Part shown: positions 25,382 to 40,423 of the stretch, one piece after another | How positions within the stretch are numbered: the first letter of the stretch is position 1 | Layout of the letters: each line of letters starts with the position of its first letter | DNA from: Massilia norwichensis | GTDB lineage: Bacteria > Pseudomonadota > Gammaproteobacteria > Burkholderiales > Burkholderiaceae_D | Reading direction: 5' to 3' | Assembly: GCF_024753245.1 (NCBI RefSeq) | Contig: NZ_JANUGX010000017.1 | Location: 1 to 64,000, forward strand | Length of the DNA: 64,000 bases | Notes under the pieces: model-generated | What the model was told of the DNA's origin: nothing | The model's database searches: none | The model's input: only the letters and a program-made list of their open reading frames with translations | Position numbers and translations under genes: made by a program

Positions 25382-26320
25382 ATGAGCAGCCTGCCCCAGC
25401 ACCTCGACCTGCACCTGATCCGCATCCTCTACCTGCTGCTGGTGGAGAAGAACGTGTCGCGCGTGGCCCTGAAACTGAACCAGCCGCAGCCTTCGATCTC
25501 GGCCTCGCTGCGCAAGCTGCGCGAACTGACCGGCGATCCGCTGCTGGTGCGCGGCGCGCGCGGCATGGTGCCGACCCAGCACGGCGAAAGCCTGCTCAAG
25601 CCCGCCAAGCGCATCCTCGACGAGACCGAGAGCCTGTTCATCAAGAAGTCGCCCTTCGTCCCAGAGCAGGCGGCGCGCACCTTCCACATCGCCGCGCCGG
25701 ATTACCTGGACACGCAGTTCCTGCCGAACGTGGTCGCCAGCATCCGCCGCGGTGCGCCCAACAGCAAGGTCGCGATCCACCACCTGGGGCCGGGCACCGA
25801 CTATCTGCGCATGCTGTCGGACGGCGAGATCGACCTGGTGATCGCCAACTGGGACGAGCCGCCGGCGCACCTGCACATCTCGAAACTGTTCGAGGACCCG
25901 ATCATCTGCACCATGCGCGCCGACAGCGCCTACGCCAGGCGCACCGCAGCCGATGCGATGACGCTCGAGGACTATCTGAGCCTGCCGCACGTGGCGCCCT
26001 CGCCCATGCTGCCGGGCTACCACGGCGTCATCGACAGCTTCCTGGAGCGTGCAGGCCTGCAGCGCAAGGTGGCGGTCGAGTCGCCCTATTTCGGCCTGAT
26101 TCCCTACATGCTGACCCAGACCGACCTGGTGCTGACCACCGGCCGCCAGTTCATCCGCTTTTACGAGCGCACCCTGCCGCTGAAGAATTTCACGGTGCCG
26201 ATCAAGTTCCCGCCGATGCGCTTCTATCAGTTGTGGCACCAGCGGGTGCACCAGTCGCCGGAGCACAAGTGGTTGCGGGACCAGGTGACGGCGGCGGCCA
26301 AGGCGCTGGTGAAGCCGTGA
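25382..26320 (+). CDS. LysR-family regulator, probably of urate catabolism
   Basis: This 312-residue LysR protein has its HTH at about residues 8-65 (LHLIRILYLLLVEKNVSRVA, QPQPSISASLRKLREL) in the NodD/LeuO-like subgroup style. A binding domain follows that includes DGEIDLVIANW. It is transcribed divergently from puuD and lies just before the UraD-AllC fusion gene, so both flanking urate genes are probable targets. Confidence 0.85.
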   Translation: MSSLPQHLDLHLIRILYLLLVEKNVSRVALKLNQPQPSISASLRKLRELTGDPLLVRGARGMVPTQHGESLLKPAKRILDETESLFIKKSPFVPEQAARTFHIAAPDYLDTQFLPNVVASIRRGAPNSKVAIHHLGPGTDYLRMLSDGEIDLVIANWDEPPAHLHISKLFEDPIICTMRADSAYARRTAADAMTLEDYLSLPHVAPSPMLPGYHGVIDSFLERAGLQRKVAVESPYFGLIPYMLTQTDLVLTTGRQFIRFYERTLPLKNFTVPIKFPPMRFYQLWHQRVHQSPEHKWLRDQVTAAAKALVKP

Positions 26321-26335
26321 TCGCCGCCGGCGGCG

Positions 26336-26400
26336 TGCGTGGGCTCAGGGAGCCCACCCTACGGACCGCATCGTGTAGGGTGGGCACCCCGTGCCCACGC
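26336..26400. repeat. Paired inverted repeat, GGGTGGGC family
   Basis: Two inverted copies of a GTAGGGTGGGCNC...GTGCCCAC-like unit are separated by about eight bases. The left copy reads GTGGGCTCAGGGAGCCCACCCTACG and the right TGTAGGGTGGGCACCCCGTGCCCACG (spelled over 26338-26362 and 26374-26399). It begins 15 bases after the LysR stop. Related units occur at 32981-33048 and 34618-34657. Confidence 0.7.
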
Positions 26401-26459
26401 CATATTCATCATCAGCGTAAGCATATGATCGAACCTGTTGCAGGACTTATCATCACGCC

Positions 26460-28205
26460 ATGACGACCCTCGACCACCTGAACACCTGCGACACTGCCGC
26501 CTTCATCGACACCCTGCACGGCATCTACGAGCACTCGCCCTGGATCCCCGAGCGCGCCGCGGCGCAGCGCCCCTTCACCAGTCTGTCCGCGCTCAAGCTG
26601 GCGCTGCAGGACGCGGTCGTGCAGGCCGGCGAAGCCGGGCAGCTGTCCCTGCTGCGCGCCCATCCCGAGCTGGCCGGCAAGGCCGCGATCGCCGGCGAGC
26701 TGACGGCGGAGTCGACCGGCGAGCAGGCAGCCTCCGGCCTGGACCGCTGCAGCCCCGAGGAATTCGCGCTGCTGCACCGCCTGAACGCGGCCTACAACGA
26801 GAAGTTCGGCTTCCCCTTCATCCTCGCGGTGAAGGGCCCGACCGGCAAGGGTTTGACGCGCCAGGCCATCATCGCGACCTTCGAGCGGCGCCTCAAGAAC
26901 CGCCGCCAGGACGAACTGCAGGAAGCGCTGCGCCAGGTGCACCGCATCGCCGAGATCCGCCTGAACGCGCTGCTGGGCGTCGAACTCGCCTTCGGCCCGG
27001 CGATCATGGCCTGGGCCGAGGAAATCGGCGCCATCTCCGACGATGAGCAGGGCCTGACCTGCGCCTACATGACGCCCGGCCACCGGCGCACCGCGGCCAG
27101 GCTGGCCGACTGGATGGTTGACGCGGGCATGGACGTGCACATCGACGCGGTCGGCAACGTGGTCGGCCGCTATGCCGCCGCCGATCCGAATGCGAAGACC
27201 CTGATCGCCGGTTCGCACTACGACACCGTGCGCAACGGCGGCAAGTACGATGGACGCCTCGGCATCCTGCTGCCGATCGCGATCGTTCGCGAACTGCACG
27301 CTCGTGGCGAGCGCCTGCCCTACCACCTCGAAGTGATCGGCTTCGCGGAAGAGGAAGGCGTGCGCTTCCGCTCGACCTTCCTCGGCAGTCATGCGCTCAC
27401 CGGCCGCTTCGACCTGGCGCTGCTGGACACGCGCGATGCGGACGGCGTCAGCATGCGCGAAGCCCTGCAGCAGGCCGGCCACGATCCGCAGCAGATCCCC
27501 GACATCGCGCGCGACCCGGCGAAGCTGCTCGGCTATGTCGAAGTCCACATCGAACAGGGACCGGTGCTGCTGGAGCGCGGCTTGCCGCTGGGCGTGGTCA
27601 CGGCGATTGCCGGCAGCTCGCGCTACCTGGTCGAGCTGCTCGGCCAGGCCAGCCATGCCGGCACCACGCCGATGGCCATGCGGCGCGATGCCGCGGCGGC
27701 GGCGGCCGAGATCGTGCTGCTGGTCGAGCGGCGCTGCACCGGCCAGGGCACGCTGGTCGGCACCGTCGGCCAGTTGGCGGTACCCGACGGTTCGGTCAAC
27801 GTGGTGCCGGGCCGCTGCAGGCTCTCGCTCGACATCCGCTCGGCCACCGACGCGGAGCGCAGCGCCGCCGTGCAGGACATCATGGATGGCATCGCGTCCA
27901 TCTGCGAACGACGCGGGATCGAATACAGGACCGAGCTGCTGGTCGAGGCCGAGGCCGCCCCCTGCGCCCCGCGCTTGATGGACCAGTTGGGCGAGGCCGT
28001 AGAGCGCGCCGGCCTGCCGCGTTTCGACCTGCTGTCCGGTGCCGGCCACGATGCGATGGCGATGGCGGCGGTTACCGAGGTCGCGATGCTGTTCACGCGC
28101 TGCGGCAACGGCGGCATCAGCCACAATCCGCTGGAGACCATGACGGCCGACGATGCGGACATGGCGGCGCGGGTGCTGCTGGATTTCCTGCGCAGTTATC
28201 GCTGA
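26460..28205 (+). CDS. Bifunctional OHCU decarboxylase / allantoate amidohydrolase
   Basis: This 581-residue fusion joins two steps of urate breakdown. Residues 1-170 are UraD-like (2-oxo-4-hydroxy-4-carboxy-5-ureidoimidazoline decarboxylase), with HPELAGKAA and NAAYNEKFGFPFI motifs. Residues about 180-581 are an AllC-like M20 zinc hydrolase, with GSHYDTV, GGKYDGRLGI, FAEEEGVRF and HIEQGPVL. The first domain makes S-allantoin; the second splits allantoate. Such fusions are known in betaproteobacteria. The intermediate allantoinase step, and UraH before it, are not encoded here. The gene follows the LysR gene after a repeat. Confidence 0.93.
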   Translation: MTTLDHLNTCDTAAFIDTLHGIYEHSPWIPERAAAQRPFTSLSALKLALQDAVVQAGEAGQLSLLRAHPELAGKAAIAGELTAESTGEQAASGLDRCSPEEFALLHRLNAAYNEKFGFPFILAVKGPTGKGLTRQAIIATFERRLKNRRQDELQEALRQVHRIAEIRLNALLGVELAFGPAIMAWAEEIGAISDDEQGLTCAYMTPGHRRTAARLADWMVDAGMDVHIDAVGNVVGRYAAADPNAKTLIAGSHYDTVRNGGKYDGRLGILLPIAIVRELHARGERLPYHLEVIGFAEEEGVRFRSTFLGSHALTGRFDLALLDTRDADGVSMREALQQAGHDPQQIPDIARDPAKLLGYVEVHIEQGPVLLERGLPLGVVTAIAGSSRYLVELLGQASHAGTTPMAMRRDAAAAAAEIVLLVERRCTGQGTLVGTVGQLAVPDGSVNVVPGRCRLSLDIRSATDAERSAAVQDIMDGIASICERRGIEYRTELLVEAEAAPCAPRLMDQLGEAVERAGLPRFDLLSGAGHDAMAMAAVTEVAMLFTRCGNGGISHNPLETMTADDADMAARVLLDFLRSYR

Positions 28206-28227
28206 AGCGATCCCGCCCCGGCCGGCA

Positions 28228-30042
<1,815 letters not shown>

Positions 30043-30187
30043 CTTCCGAGGACTGCAAATCGAGGCAGCAATCTGGAATAGTATGCTACCACTTCCTCAG
30101 CTTGGCGAGACTAGAAACATCCCAAGCGAAATTATTACCGTTCTGCAACAATTTCGCTATCCATAGCACACGATGATGTGCTAACCC

Positions 30188-30205
30188 GGCCGGCATTAGC
30201 CGGCC
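30188..30205 (-). terminator. Hairpin overlapping the stop of the last pyrimidine operon gene
   Basis: GGCCGGC, loop TAAT, GCCGGCC: the loop contains the TAA stop of the hydrolase gene. The tail is GGGTTAGC and not T-rich, so this is a possible rho-assisted or attenuating end rather than a textbook terminator. Confidence 0.45.
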
Positions 30206-31437
30206 GCAACGCCGGCCCGTTCCAGCATCGCATGCAGCAGCACATTGCAGCCGGCTTCCAGGTGCGCCGGCTGGGCATCCTCGATCTCGTTATGGCTGAT
30301 GCCATCCTTGCAGGGCACGAAAATCATCCCGGCCGGCGCCAGGCGCGCCACATAGATCGCATCGTGGCCGGCGCCCGACACCACGTCCATGGTCGAATAG
30401 CCGAGCTTTTCGGCCGCATTGCGGACCGCGCCCACGCAATCCGGGTGGAAAGGGCAAGGCGGGTAATAAGAGACGCGCTCCAGGGTGATCTTCAACCCGG
30501 TCTCGCTGGCGCTGCGGTCGACGAAGGCCGTGATCTCTTCGTGCATGGTGTTCAGCAGCTCGTCGTTCACGTTGCGCAGGTCGATGCTGAACTTGACCCG
30601 GCCCGGGATCACGTTGCGGCTGTTGGGGAAGACCTGCACCATGCCGACCGTGCCGCGGCCGTAGGGCGGGTAGCGGTTCGCGATCGCCACCGTCTCCTGC
30701 ATGATGCCGGTGGCCACCTGCAGGGCGTCGCGGCGCAGGTGCATCGGGGTCGGGCCGGCGTGCGCTTCCATGCCCTCGACCGTGCAGTCGTACCAGGACA
30801 GGCCCATCACCGCCGGCACCACGCCGATCACCTTGTCTTCGTCTTCCAGCACCGGGCCCTGCTCGATGTGGGTCTCGAAATAGGCGCCTATCGGATGGTC
30901 GCCCGGGGTCTGTTCGCCCCGGTAGCCGATGCGTTCGAGTTCTTCGCCCACGCTCTTGCCCTCGACGTCGCGCGCGGCACAGGCGGTCTCCAGGCTGAAG
31001 GCGCCGCAGAACACGCCCGAACCCATCATCACCGGCACGAAGCGCGAACCTTCCTCGTTGGTCCAGAACGCGACCTCGATCGGGGCTTCGGTCCTGATCT
31101 TGAGGTCGTTCAGGGTGCGCACCACCTCGAGCCCGGCCAGCACGCCGTAGTTGCCGTCGAATTTGCCGCCGGTCGGCTGGGTGTCGATGTGGCTGCCGGT
31201 GACGATGGGCGGCAGCGCGGGATTGCTGCCCTCGCGGCGCATGAAGACGTTGCCGATCTTGTCCACCGTGATCGCAAGCCCTGCTTCCCTGGCCCACTGG
31301 ACCACCAGGTCGCGGCCCTGGCGGTCGAGGTCCGTGAGGGCCAGGCGTTTGACGCCGCCCTTGTCGGTGGCGCCGATCCGGGCGAGTTCCATCAGGGAGT
31401 TCCACAGGCGGGTGCCGTTGATGCGCAGTTCGTTCAT
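30196..31437 (-). CDS. N-carbamoyl-beta-alanine amidohydrolase (beta-ureidopropionase)
   Basis: This 413-residue zinc hydrolase of the M20 amidase/carbamoylase group has GSHIDTQPTGGKFDG, WTNEEGSRF, HIEQGPVLE and GAGHDAIYVA motifs. It is the third step of reductive uracil degradation, splitting N-carbamoyl-beta-alanine to beta-alanine, CO2 and ammonia. It resembles the AllC half of the fusion at 26460, but its place after the dihydropyrimidinase gene argues for the ureidopropionase role. The start at 31437 has AAGGAAG just upstream; the longer frame runs into a repeat. Confidence 0.88.
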   Translation of the reverse strand: MNELRINGTRLWNSLMELARIGATDKGGVKRLALTDLDRQGRDLVVQWAREAGLAITVDKIGNVFMRREGSNPALPPIVTGSHIDTQPTGGKFDGNYGVLAGLEVVRTLNDLKIRTEAPIEVAFWTNEEGSRFVPVMMGSGVFCGAFSLETACAARDVEGKSVGEELERIGYRGEQTPGDHPIGAYFETHIEQGPVLEDEDKVIGVVPAVMGLSWYDCTVEGMEAHAGPTPMHLRRDALQVATGIMQETVAIANRYPPYGRGTVGMVQVFPNSRNVIPGRVKFSIDLRNVNDELLNTMHEEITAFVDRSASETGLKITLERVSYYPPCPFHPDCVGAVRNAAEKLGYSTMDVVSGAGHDAIYVARLAPAGMIFVPCKDGISHNEIEDAQPAHLEAGCNVLLHAMLERAGVAAG

Positions 31438-31466
31438 GGTGCTTCCTTTATCGTTAGCAGCAAAAT

Positions 31467-31548
31467 CGTCATTCCCGCGCAGGCGGGAATCCAAGTTCTG
31501 CACGCGTTACGTCTGCTCGTCCAACTTGGATTCCCGCCTTCGCGGGAA
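31467..31548. repeat. Paired inverted repeat, ATTCCCGCG family
   Basis: The left arm runs CGTCATTCCCGCGCAGGCGG (on to 31497) and the right arm is its near complement (31521-31548), around a 23-base centre. Each arm also contains a smaller ATTCCCGC/GCGGGAAT dyad. It sits 30 bases after the dihydropyrimidinase stop. Four related elements occur at 37330, 50763, 52208 and 56869. Confidence 0.8.
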
Positions 31549-31578
31549 GTCAGGTCGGGCAATGCCCGGCATGACGGA

Positions 31579-34528
<2,950 letters not shown>

Positions 34529-34617
34529 CGGGTCAAATCTCCATCAAGGTAGGGGGCAACTGGGGCCAGTGGCCTCGATTGCGAGCCCACGCGAACGATT
34601 GTATGACATCGGCATTC

Positions 34618-34657
34618 GCGTGGGCACGGGTGCCTACGCCGGCCGCGCCCACCCTAC
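34618..34657. repeat. GGGTGGGC-family repeat supplying the preA stop
   Basis: GCGTGGGCACGGGTGCC is followed by GGCCGCGCCCACCCTACG. On the minus strand the element begins TAGGGTGGGC, and its TAG (34656-34654) is the stop of preA, exactly as in the repeat at 32981-33048. This copy is diverged and shorter. Confidence 0.6.
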
Positions 34658-35928
34658 GCGACCACTTCGGCACGCGGATTGCGTGGATCCTGCGTCCAGT
34701 TCATGTACGGCTTCTCGCTCGGCTGCGGCACCATCGTGATGCAGCCCTCGACCGGGCAGGTGATTTCGCACAGGTTGCAGCCCACGCACTCCTCCCGCTT
34801 GACCTCGTAGCGGCGCGCGTTGCCCTCGACCAGCCGCGCAATCGCCTGGTGCGAGGTATCTTCGCAGGCGACGTAGCACTTGCCGCACTGGATGCACTTG
34901 TCCTGGTCGATGCTGGCGATGACCTGGTAATTCATGTCCAGGTATTTCCAGTCGGTGGTGTTGGGCACGGCCTTGCGCGAGAAGGCGGCGATGTTTGCGT
35001 AGCCCTTGCGGTCCATCCAGCGCGACAGCCCGTCCTTCATCTCCTCGACGATGCGGAAGCCGTGCAGCATCGCGGCGGTGCAGACTTGCACCGAGCCGGC
35101 GCCGAGCGCGATGAACTCGGCCGCATCGGTCCAGTTGCCGATGCCGCCGATGCCCGAGATCGGCAGGTGGGCGGTGACGGGATCGCGCGCGATCTCGGCC
35201 ACCATGTTCAGCGCGATCGGCTTGACCGCCGAGCCGCAATAGCCGCCATGCGTGCTGCGCCCGCCGACGATGGGATAGGCCACCATGCTGTCGAGGTCGA
35301 GGTGGGTGATCGAGTTGACGGTGTTGATCAGCGAGACCGCGTCCGCCCCGCCGGCCAGCGCCGCCCGCGCCGGTGCGCGGACGTCGGTGATGTTGGGGGT
35401 CAGCTTGACGATCACCGGCAAACGCGTATGGGTCTTGCACCAGCGCGTGACCATCTCGATCAGGTCGGGCTGCTGGCCCACGGCGGCGCCCATGCCGCGC
35501 TCGGGCATGCCGTGCGGGCAGCCGAAGTTCAGTTCGATGCCGTCGGCGCCGGTCGCTTCGACCAGCGGCAGGATCTCCTTCCACGGCGCTTCCTCGCAAG
35601 GCAGCATCAGCGACACGATCATCGCGCGGTCCGGCCAGGCTTTTTTCACGGCCGTGATCTCCTGCAGGTTCAAGGCCAGGCTGCGGTCGGTGATCAGCTC
35701 GATGTTGTTGAAGCCGATGACCTCGCGGTTCTTGCCATGCAGGGCCGAGTAGCGCGACGAGACGTTGACCGCCGGCGGATCCTCGCCCAGGGTCTTCCAG
35801 ACCACGCCGCCCCAGCCGGCTTCGAAAGCCCGCACCACGTTATAGGCTTTATCGGTCGGCGGTGCAGAGGCCAGCCAGAACGGGTTCGGGGACTTGATGC
35901 CGCAGAAATCGATGCTCAGGTCGGCCAT
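34654..35928 (-). CDS. preA: NAD-dependent dihydropyrimidine dehydrogenase, subunit PreA
   Basis: This 424-residue flavin subunit reduces uracil or thymine. An FMN-binding TIM barrel (residues 1-310, with NFGCPHGMPERGMG near 135 and ISGIGGIGNW) is followed by two [4Fe-4S] motifs, CIQCGKCYVAC and CVGCNLCEITCP, in the C-terminal 90 residues. The start at 35928 overlaps the end of preT by 13 bases. The frame extends far upstream through preT, but that is a shadow. It forms a complex with PreT and catalyses the first step of the pathway. Confidence 0.94.
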   Translation of the reverse strand: MADLSIDFCGIKSPNPFWLASAPPTDKAYNVVRAFEAGWGGVVWKTLGEDPPAVNVSSRYSALHGKNREVIGFNNIELITDRSLALNLQEITAVKKAWPDRAMIVSLMLPCEEAPWKEILPLVEATGADGIELNFGCPHGMPERGMGAAVGQQPDLIEMVTRWCKTHTRLPVIVKLTPNITDVRAPARAALAGGADAVSLINTVNSITHLDLDSMVAYPIVGGRSTHGGYCGSAVKPIALNMVAEIARDPVTAHLPISGIGGIGNWTDAAEFIALGAGSVQVCTAAMLHGFRIVEEMKDGLSRWMDRKGYANIAAFSRKAVPNTTDWKYLDMNYQVIASIDQDKCIQCGKCYVACEDTSHQAIARLVEGNARRYEVKREECVGCNLCEITCPVEGCITMVPQPSEKPYMNWTQDPRNPRAEVVA

Positions 35929-37289
35929 GCTGCCTCCGCTTTGGATAGGATATCGTGATGAATGGCCAGCGCGGCCAGTTTGCCGTGCTGGACCGCCTGC
36001 ACCGTCAGGTCCTGCCCCGGCGCGACGCAATCGCCGCCCGCGTACACGCCCGGCAGCGCGGTACGGAAGCCGTCGTCGACCAGGATCTTGTCGCTGCGTT
36101 CGATTTCCCGCGCCAGCGGATCGGTCAGCGCCGCCAGTCCCATGCTCTGGCCGATGGCCTTGAACACGGCGTCGGCGGCGATCTCGATGATGCCGCCGGT
36201 GCTCACCAGGCGCCCGTCCTGCAGGCGGGTCTCTTCGAAGCGCATGCCGCGCACGCGGCCGGCATCGTCGAGCAGCACTTCGAGCGGCGCGGCCCAGGTG
36301 CGCATGCGCACGAAATGGGCCTTGGCGATGTCGATCTCGTGGCCGGTCGCGCTCATCGCCTCGAAGCCGCGGCGGTAGACCAGCGTGACCTCCTCCGCGC
36401 CCAGGCGCTTGAGCTGGACCGCCATGTCGATCGCGGTATTGCCGGCGCCGATCACGATGGCGCGGCGCGGCACCGGTAGTGCAGAGAGGTCTTCGGCCTG
36501 GCGCAGCGTGGCGATGTAATCGACCGCCGCCATCAGGCCGGGCGCGTTCTCGCCCGTCAGGCCCAGCTCGCGGCTGACCGCCAGGCCAAGGCCGAGGAAG
36601 ACCGCGTCGTAGCGCGTATGCAGCTCGGCCAGCTGCAGGTTGACGCCCAGCGCGCGGCCGTACTGGATCTCGATCCCGCCGATGGAAAGCAGAAACTCGA
36701 CCTCCTTCTGCGCGAAGTCGCCCGGCAGCTTGTACTTGGCGATGCCGTATTCGTTCAGGCCGCCGGCTTTTTCGCGCGCCTCGAACACGACCACGTCGTG
36801 GCCCAGCATCGCCAGCCGGTGCGCGCAGGACAGGCCGGCGGGACCGGCGCCGACCACGGCGATGGTTTTGTCGGTGCTTGGCCCTCGCTTGAACGGGTGG
36901 CCGTCGAACTGCGCGTTGTCGATCGCGTGGCGCTGCAGCAGGCCGATCTTGACCGGCTGGCCCTCGGCATCGTTGTTGCGCACGCAGGCATCCTCGCACA
37001 GGATCTCGGTCGGGCACACGCGGGCGCAGCTGCCGCCGAAGATGTTCGCCTGCAGGATGGTGGTGGCGGCGCCGTCGACGTTGTGGTCGTGGATGTTGCG
37101 GATGAAGCTGGCGACGTCGATGCCGGTCGGGCAGGCGCGCGTGCAGGGGGCGTCGTAGCAGTAGAGGCAGCGCGCGCTTTCGATGGCGGCCTGGCGCGCG
37201 GTGAGCGGTGGGGCGAGGTCGGTGAAGCGTTCGGACAATGCGGCGTGCGTGCTGCCTGCCACGGGCAGGTAGTGAAGTGACTCGATCAT
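35916..37289 (-). CDS. preT: NAD-dependent dihydropyrimidine dehydrogenase, subunit PreT
   Basis: This 457-residue subunit resembles the glutamate synthase small chain. It has cysteine clusters CLYCYDAPCTRACPTGID and CARVCPTEILCEDAC for [4Fe-4S] centres in the first 100 residues. An FAD-binding site (VVGAGPAGLSCAHRLA near 148) and an NAD(P) site (VIGAGNTAIDMA near 285) follow. It draws electrons from NAD(P)H for PreA. The start at 37289 has AAGGG six bases upstream; the ATG at 37295 would abut it. Confidence 0.94.
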   Translation of the reverse strand: MIESLHYLPVAGSTHAALSERFTDLAPPLTARQAAIESARCLYCYDAPCTRACPTGIDVASFIRNIHDHNVDGAATTILQANIFGGSCARVCPTEILCEDACVRNNDAEGQPVKIGLLQRHAIDNAQFDGHPFKRGPSTDKTIAVVGAGPAGLSCAHRLAMLGHDVVVFEAREKAGGLNEYGIAKYKLPGDFAQKEVEFLLSIGGIEIQYGRALGVNLQLAELHTRYDAVFLGLGLAVSRELGLTGENAPGLMAAVDYIATLRQAEDLSALPVPRRAIVIGAGNTAIDMAVQLKRLGAEEVTLVYRRGFEAMSATGHEIDIAKAHFVRMRTWAAPLEVLLDDAGRVRGMRFEETRLQDGRLVSTGGIIEIAADAVFKAIGQSMGLAALTDPLAREIERSDKILVDDGFRTALPGVYAGGDCVAPGQDLTVQAVQHGKLAALAIHHDILSKAEAAWPT

Positions 37290-37329
37290 GTGCATCCCTT
37301 TGCTTTTATATCGGACGGATACTCAAGAC

Positions 37330-37414
37330 CGTCATTCCCGCGAAGGCGGGAATCCAAGTTGTACGCGTTTCGACTGCTCGTCGAACTTGGGTCCCCGCCT
37401 GCGCGGGGACGACG
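37330..37414. repeat. Paired inverted repeat, ATTCCCGCG family
   Basis: The left arm is CGTCATTCCCGCGAAGGCGG onward and the right arm runs AACTTGGGTCCCCGCCTGCG onward. Between them is a centre with GTACGCGTTTCGACTGCTCG. It lies seven bases after the mmsA stop and 41 bases before preT. Confidence 0.8.
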
Positions 37415-37421
37415 GTGGTGC

Positions 37422-38918
<1,497 letters not shown>

Positions 38919-38937
38919 GATGTCCTTGATGCTTTGT

Positions 38938-40254
38938 TCAGTCCAGGTTGCGGAGTACGTCGGCCAGTTTGCCGAACAGCTCGTCGATGTGTTTTTTCTC
39001 GAGCACCAGCGGGGGCGACAGCGCGATGATATCGCCCGTCACCCGGATCAGGATGCCGTCGGCGAAGGCCTTCTTGAAGGCGGCAAAGGCGCGCGCCCCC
39101 GGCTTGCCGGCGATCGGCTCCAGCTCGATGCCGGCCACCAGGCCGATGGTGCGGATGTCGATCACGTGCGGCAGCCCGCGCAGCGAGTGCACCGCGTCTT
39201 CCCAGTAGGGCTGGATCGCTTTGGCGTTTTCCAGCACGCCCTGCTCCTTGAACACCTCCAGCGTGGCGAGGCCGGCCGCGCAGGCCAGCGGGTGGCCGGA
39301 ATAGGTGTAGCCGTGCGCCAGCTCGATGCCAGGCGGCGCGTCCATGAAGGCGTCGTGGATGAACTGCTTCGAGAACACCGCACCCATCGGCACCGTGCCG
39401 TTGGTGATGCCTTTCGCGGTGGTGATCATGTCCGGCTCGACGTCGAAATAGTCGGCGGCGAAGGGCGTGGTCAGGCGGCCGAAGCCGGTGATGACCTCGT
39501 CGAAGATCAGCAGGATGCCGTGCTTGCTGGTGATCTCGCGCAGGCGCTTCAGGTAACCCTTGGGCGGCACCAGCACGCCGGTGGAACCCGACACCGGCTC
39601 GATGATGACGGCGGCGATGGTCGACGGGTCGTGCAGCGCGACGATGCGTTCCAGCTCGTCGGCCAGCTCGACGCCGAAGTCCGGCTCGCCGCGCGAGAAC
39701 GCGTTTTTGAGGAGGTTGTGCGTGTGCGGCAGGTGGTCCACGCCCGGCAGCAGCGGGCCGAAGTTCTTGCGGTTGGGGCCGATGCCGCCCACCGACAGGC
39801 CGCCGAAGCCGACGCCGTGGTAGCCGCGCTCGCGGCCGATCAGGCGGGTGCGGCCGCCCTCGCCACGCGCCTTGTGGTAGGCCAGCGCGATCTTCAGCGC
39901 CGTGTCGACCGCTTCCGAACCGGAGTTGGTATAGAACACGTGGCCGAACTTGTGGTCCGTGTATTCCATCAATTGCTCGGCCAGGTCGAACGCGGCCGGG
40001 TGGCCCATCTGGAAGGTCGGCGCGAAGTCGAGCTGGCCGACCATTTCGCTGACCGCGGCGACGATCTTCGGCTGCGCATGCCCGCAGGGCACGCACCAGA
40101 GACCGGCGGTACCGTCGAGGATGGCATTGCCGTCGACGTCCTTGTAGTACATGCCTTCCGCCGAAACCAGCAGGCGGGGATGGGCCTTGAAATCGCGGTT
40201 GTTCGTGAATGGCATCCAGAACGACGACATCGATTGCGGCTTGGACTCGTTCAT
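38938..40254 (-). CDS. Beta-alanine (omega-amino acid)-pyruvate aminotransferase
   Basis: This 438-residue class III PLP aminotransferase has [11 protein letters not shown] before the cofactor lysine in [16 protein letters not shown]. It most resembles omega-amino-acid:pyruvate transaminases. It would turn beta-alanine into malonate semialdehyde, the fourth step of uracil degradation. It is the first gene of the minus-strand operon. The start at 40254 (MNESKPQ) has GGGAGAG about seven bases upstream; 51 more open codons run into the divergent promoter region. Confidence 0.92.
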   Translation of the reverse strand: MNESKPQSMSSFWMPFTNNRDFKAHPRLLVSAEGMYYKDVDGNAILDGTAGLWCVPCGHAQPKIVAAVSEMVGQLDFAPTFQMGHPAAFDLAEQLMEYTDHKFGHVFYTNSGSEAVDTALKIALAYHKARGEGGRTRLIGRERGYHGVGFGGLSVGGIGPNRKNFGPLLPGVDHLPHTHNLLKNAFSRGEPDFGVELADELERIVALHDPSTIAAVIIEPVSGSTGVLVPPKGYLKRLREITSKHGILLIFDEVITGFGRLTTPFAADYFDVEPDMITTAKGITNGTVPMGAVFSKQFIHDAFMDAPPGIELAHGYTYSGHPLACAAGLATLEVFKEQGVLENAKAIQPYWEDAVHSLRGLPHVIDIRTIGLVAGIELEPIAGKPGARAFAAFKKAFADGILIRVTGDIIALSPPLVLEKKHIDELFGKLADVLRNLD

Positions 40255-40272
40255 CTGTCTCTCTCCCTGAGG

Positions 40273-40377
40273 TCGGCCAAAAGATTTACCAGTTGGCAAA
40301 ATCATCGTGCAATAATAGTCAGCAAGACAAGGTCGGCACATATACACAACCGGCGAAATCGGCCAACCGTACTGGTA
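40273..40377. promoter_or_regulatory. Divergent regulatory region with related inverted motifs
   Basis: The gap between the aminotransferase and the MocR-type regulator contains ACCAGTTGGC (40288-40297) and, inverted, GCCAACCGTACTGGT (40362-40376). These share GCCAAC and ACTGGT halves. TCGGCCAA also occurs twice in direct orientation (40273-40280, 40359-40366). They could be operators for the MocR or RutR-type protein. No protein-coding content is seen in 40255-40423. Confidence 0.35.
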
Positions 40378-40423
40378 GCATAGCCTGTACAGTTGCCGAT
40401 GGCGCACCGGAAGGAGCTACGCA

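Noticed and set aside
34654-37017. An apparent fusion protein containing PreA at its C-terminus.
   Set aside because: The N-terminal part is preT read out of frame; PreT is intact in its own frame and ends 13 bases inside preA.
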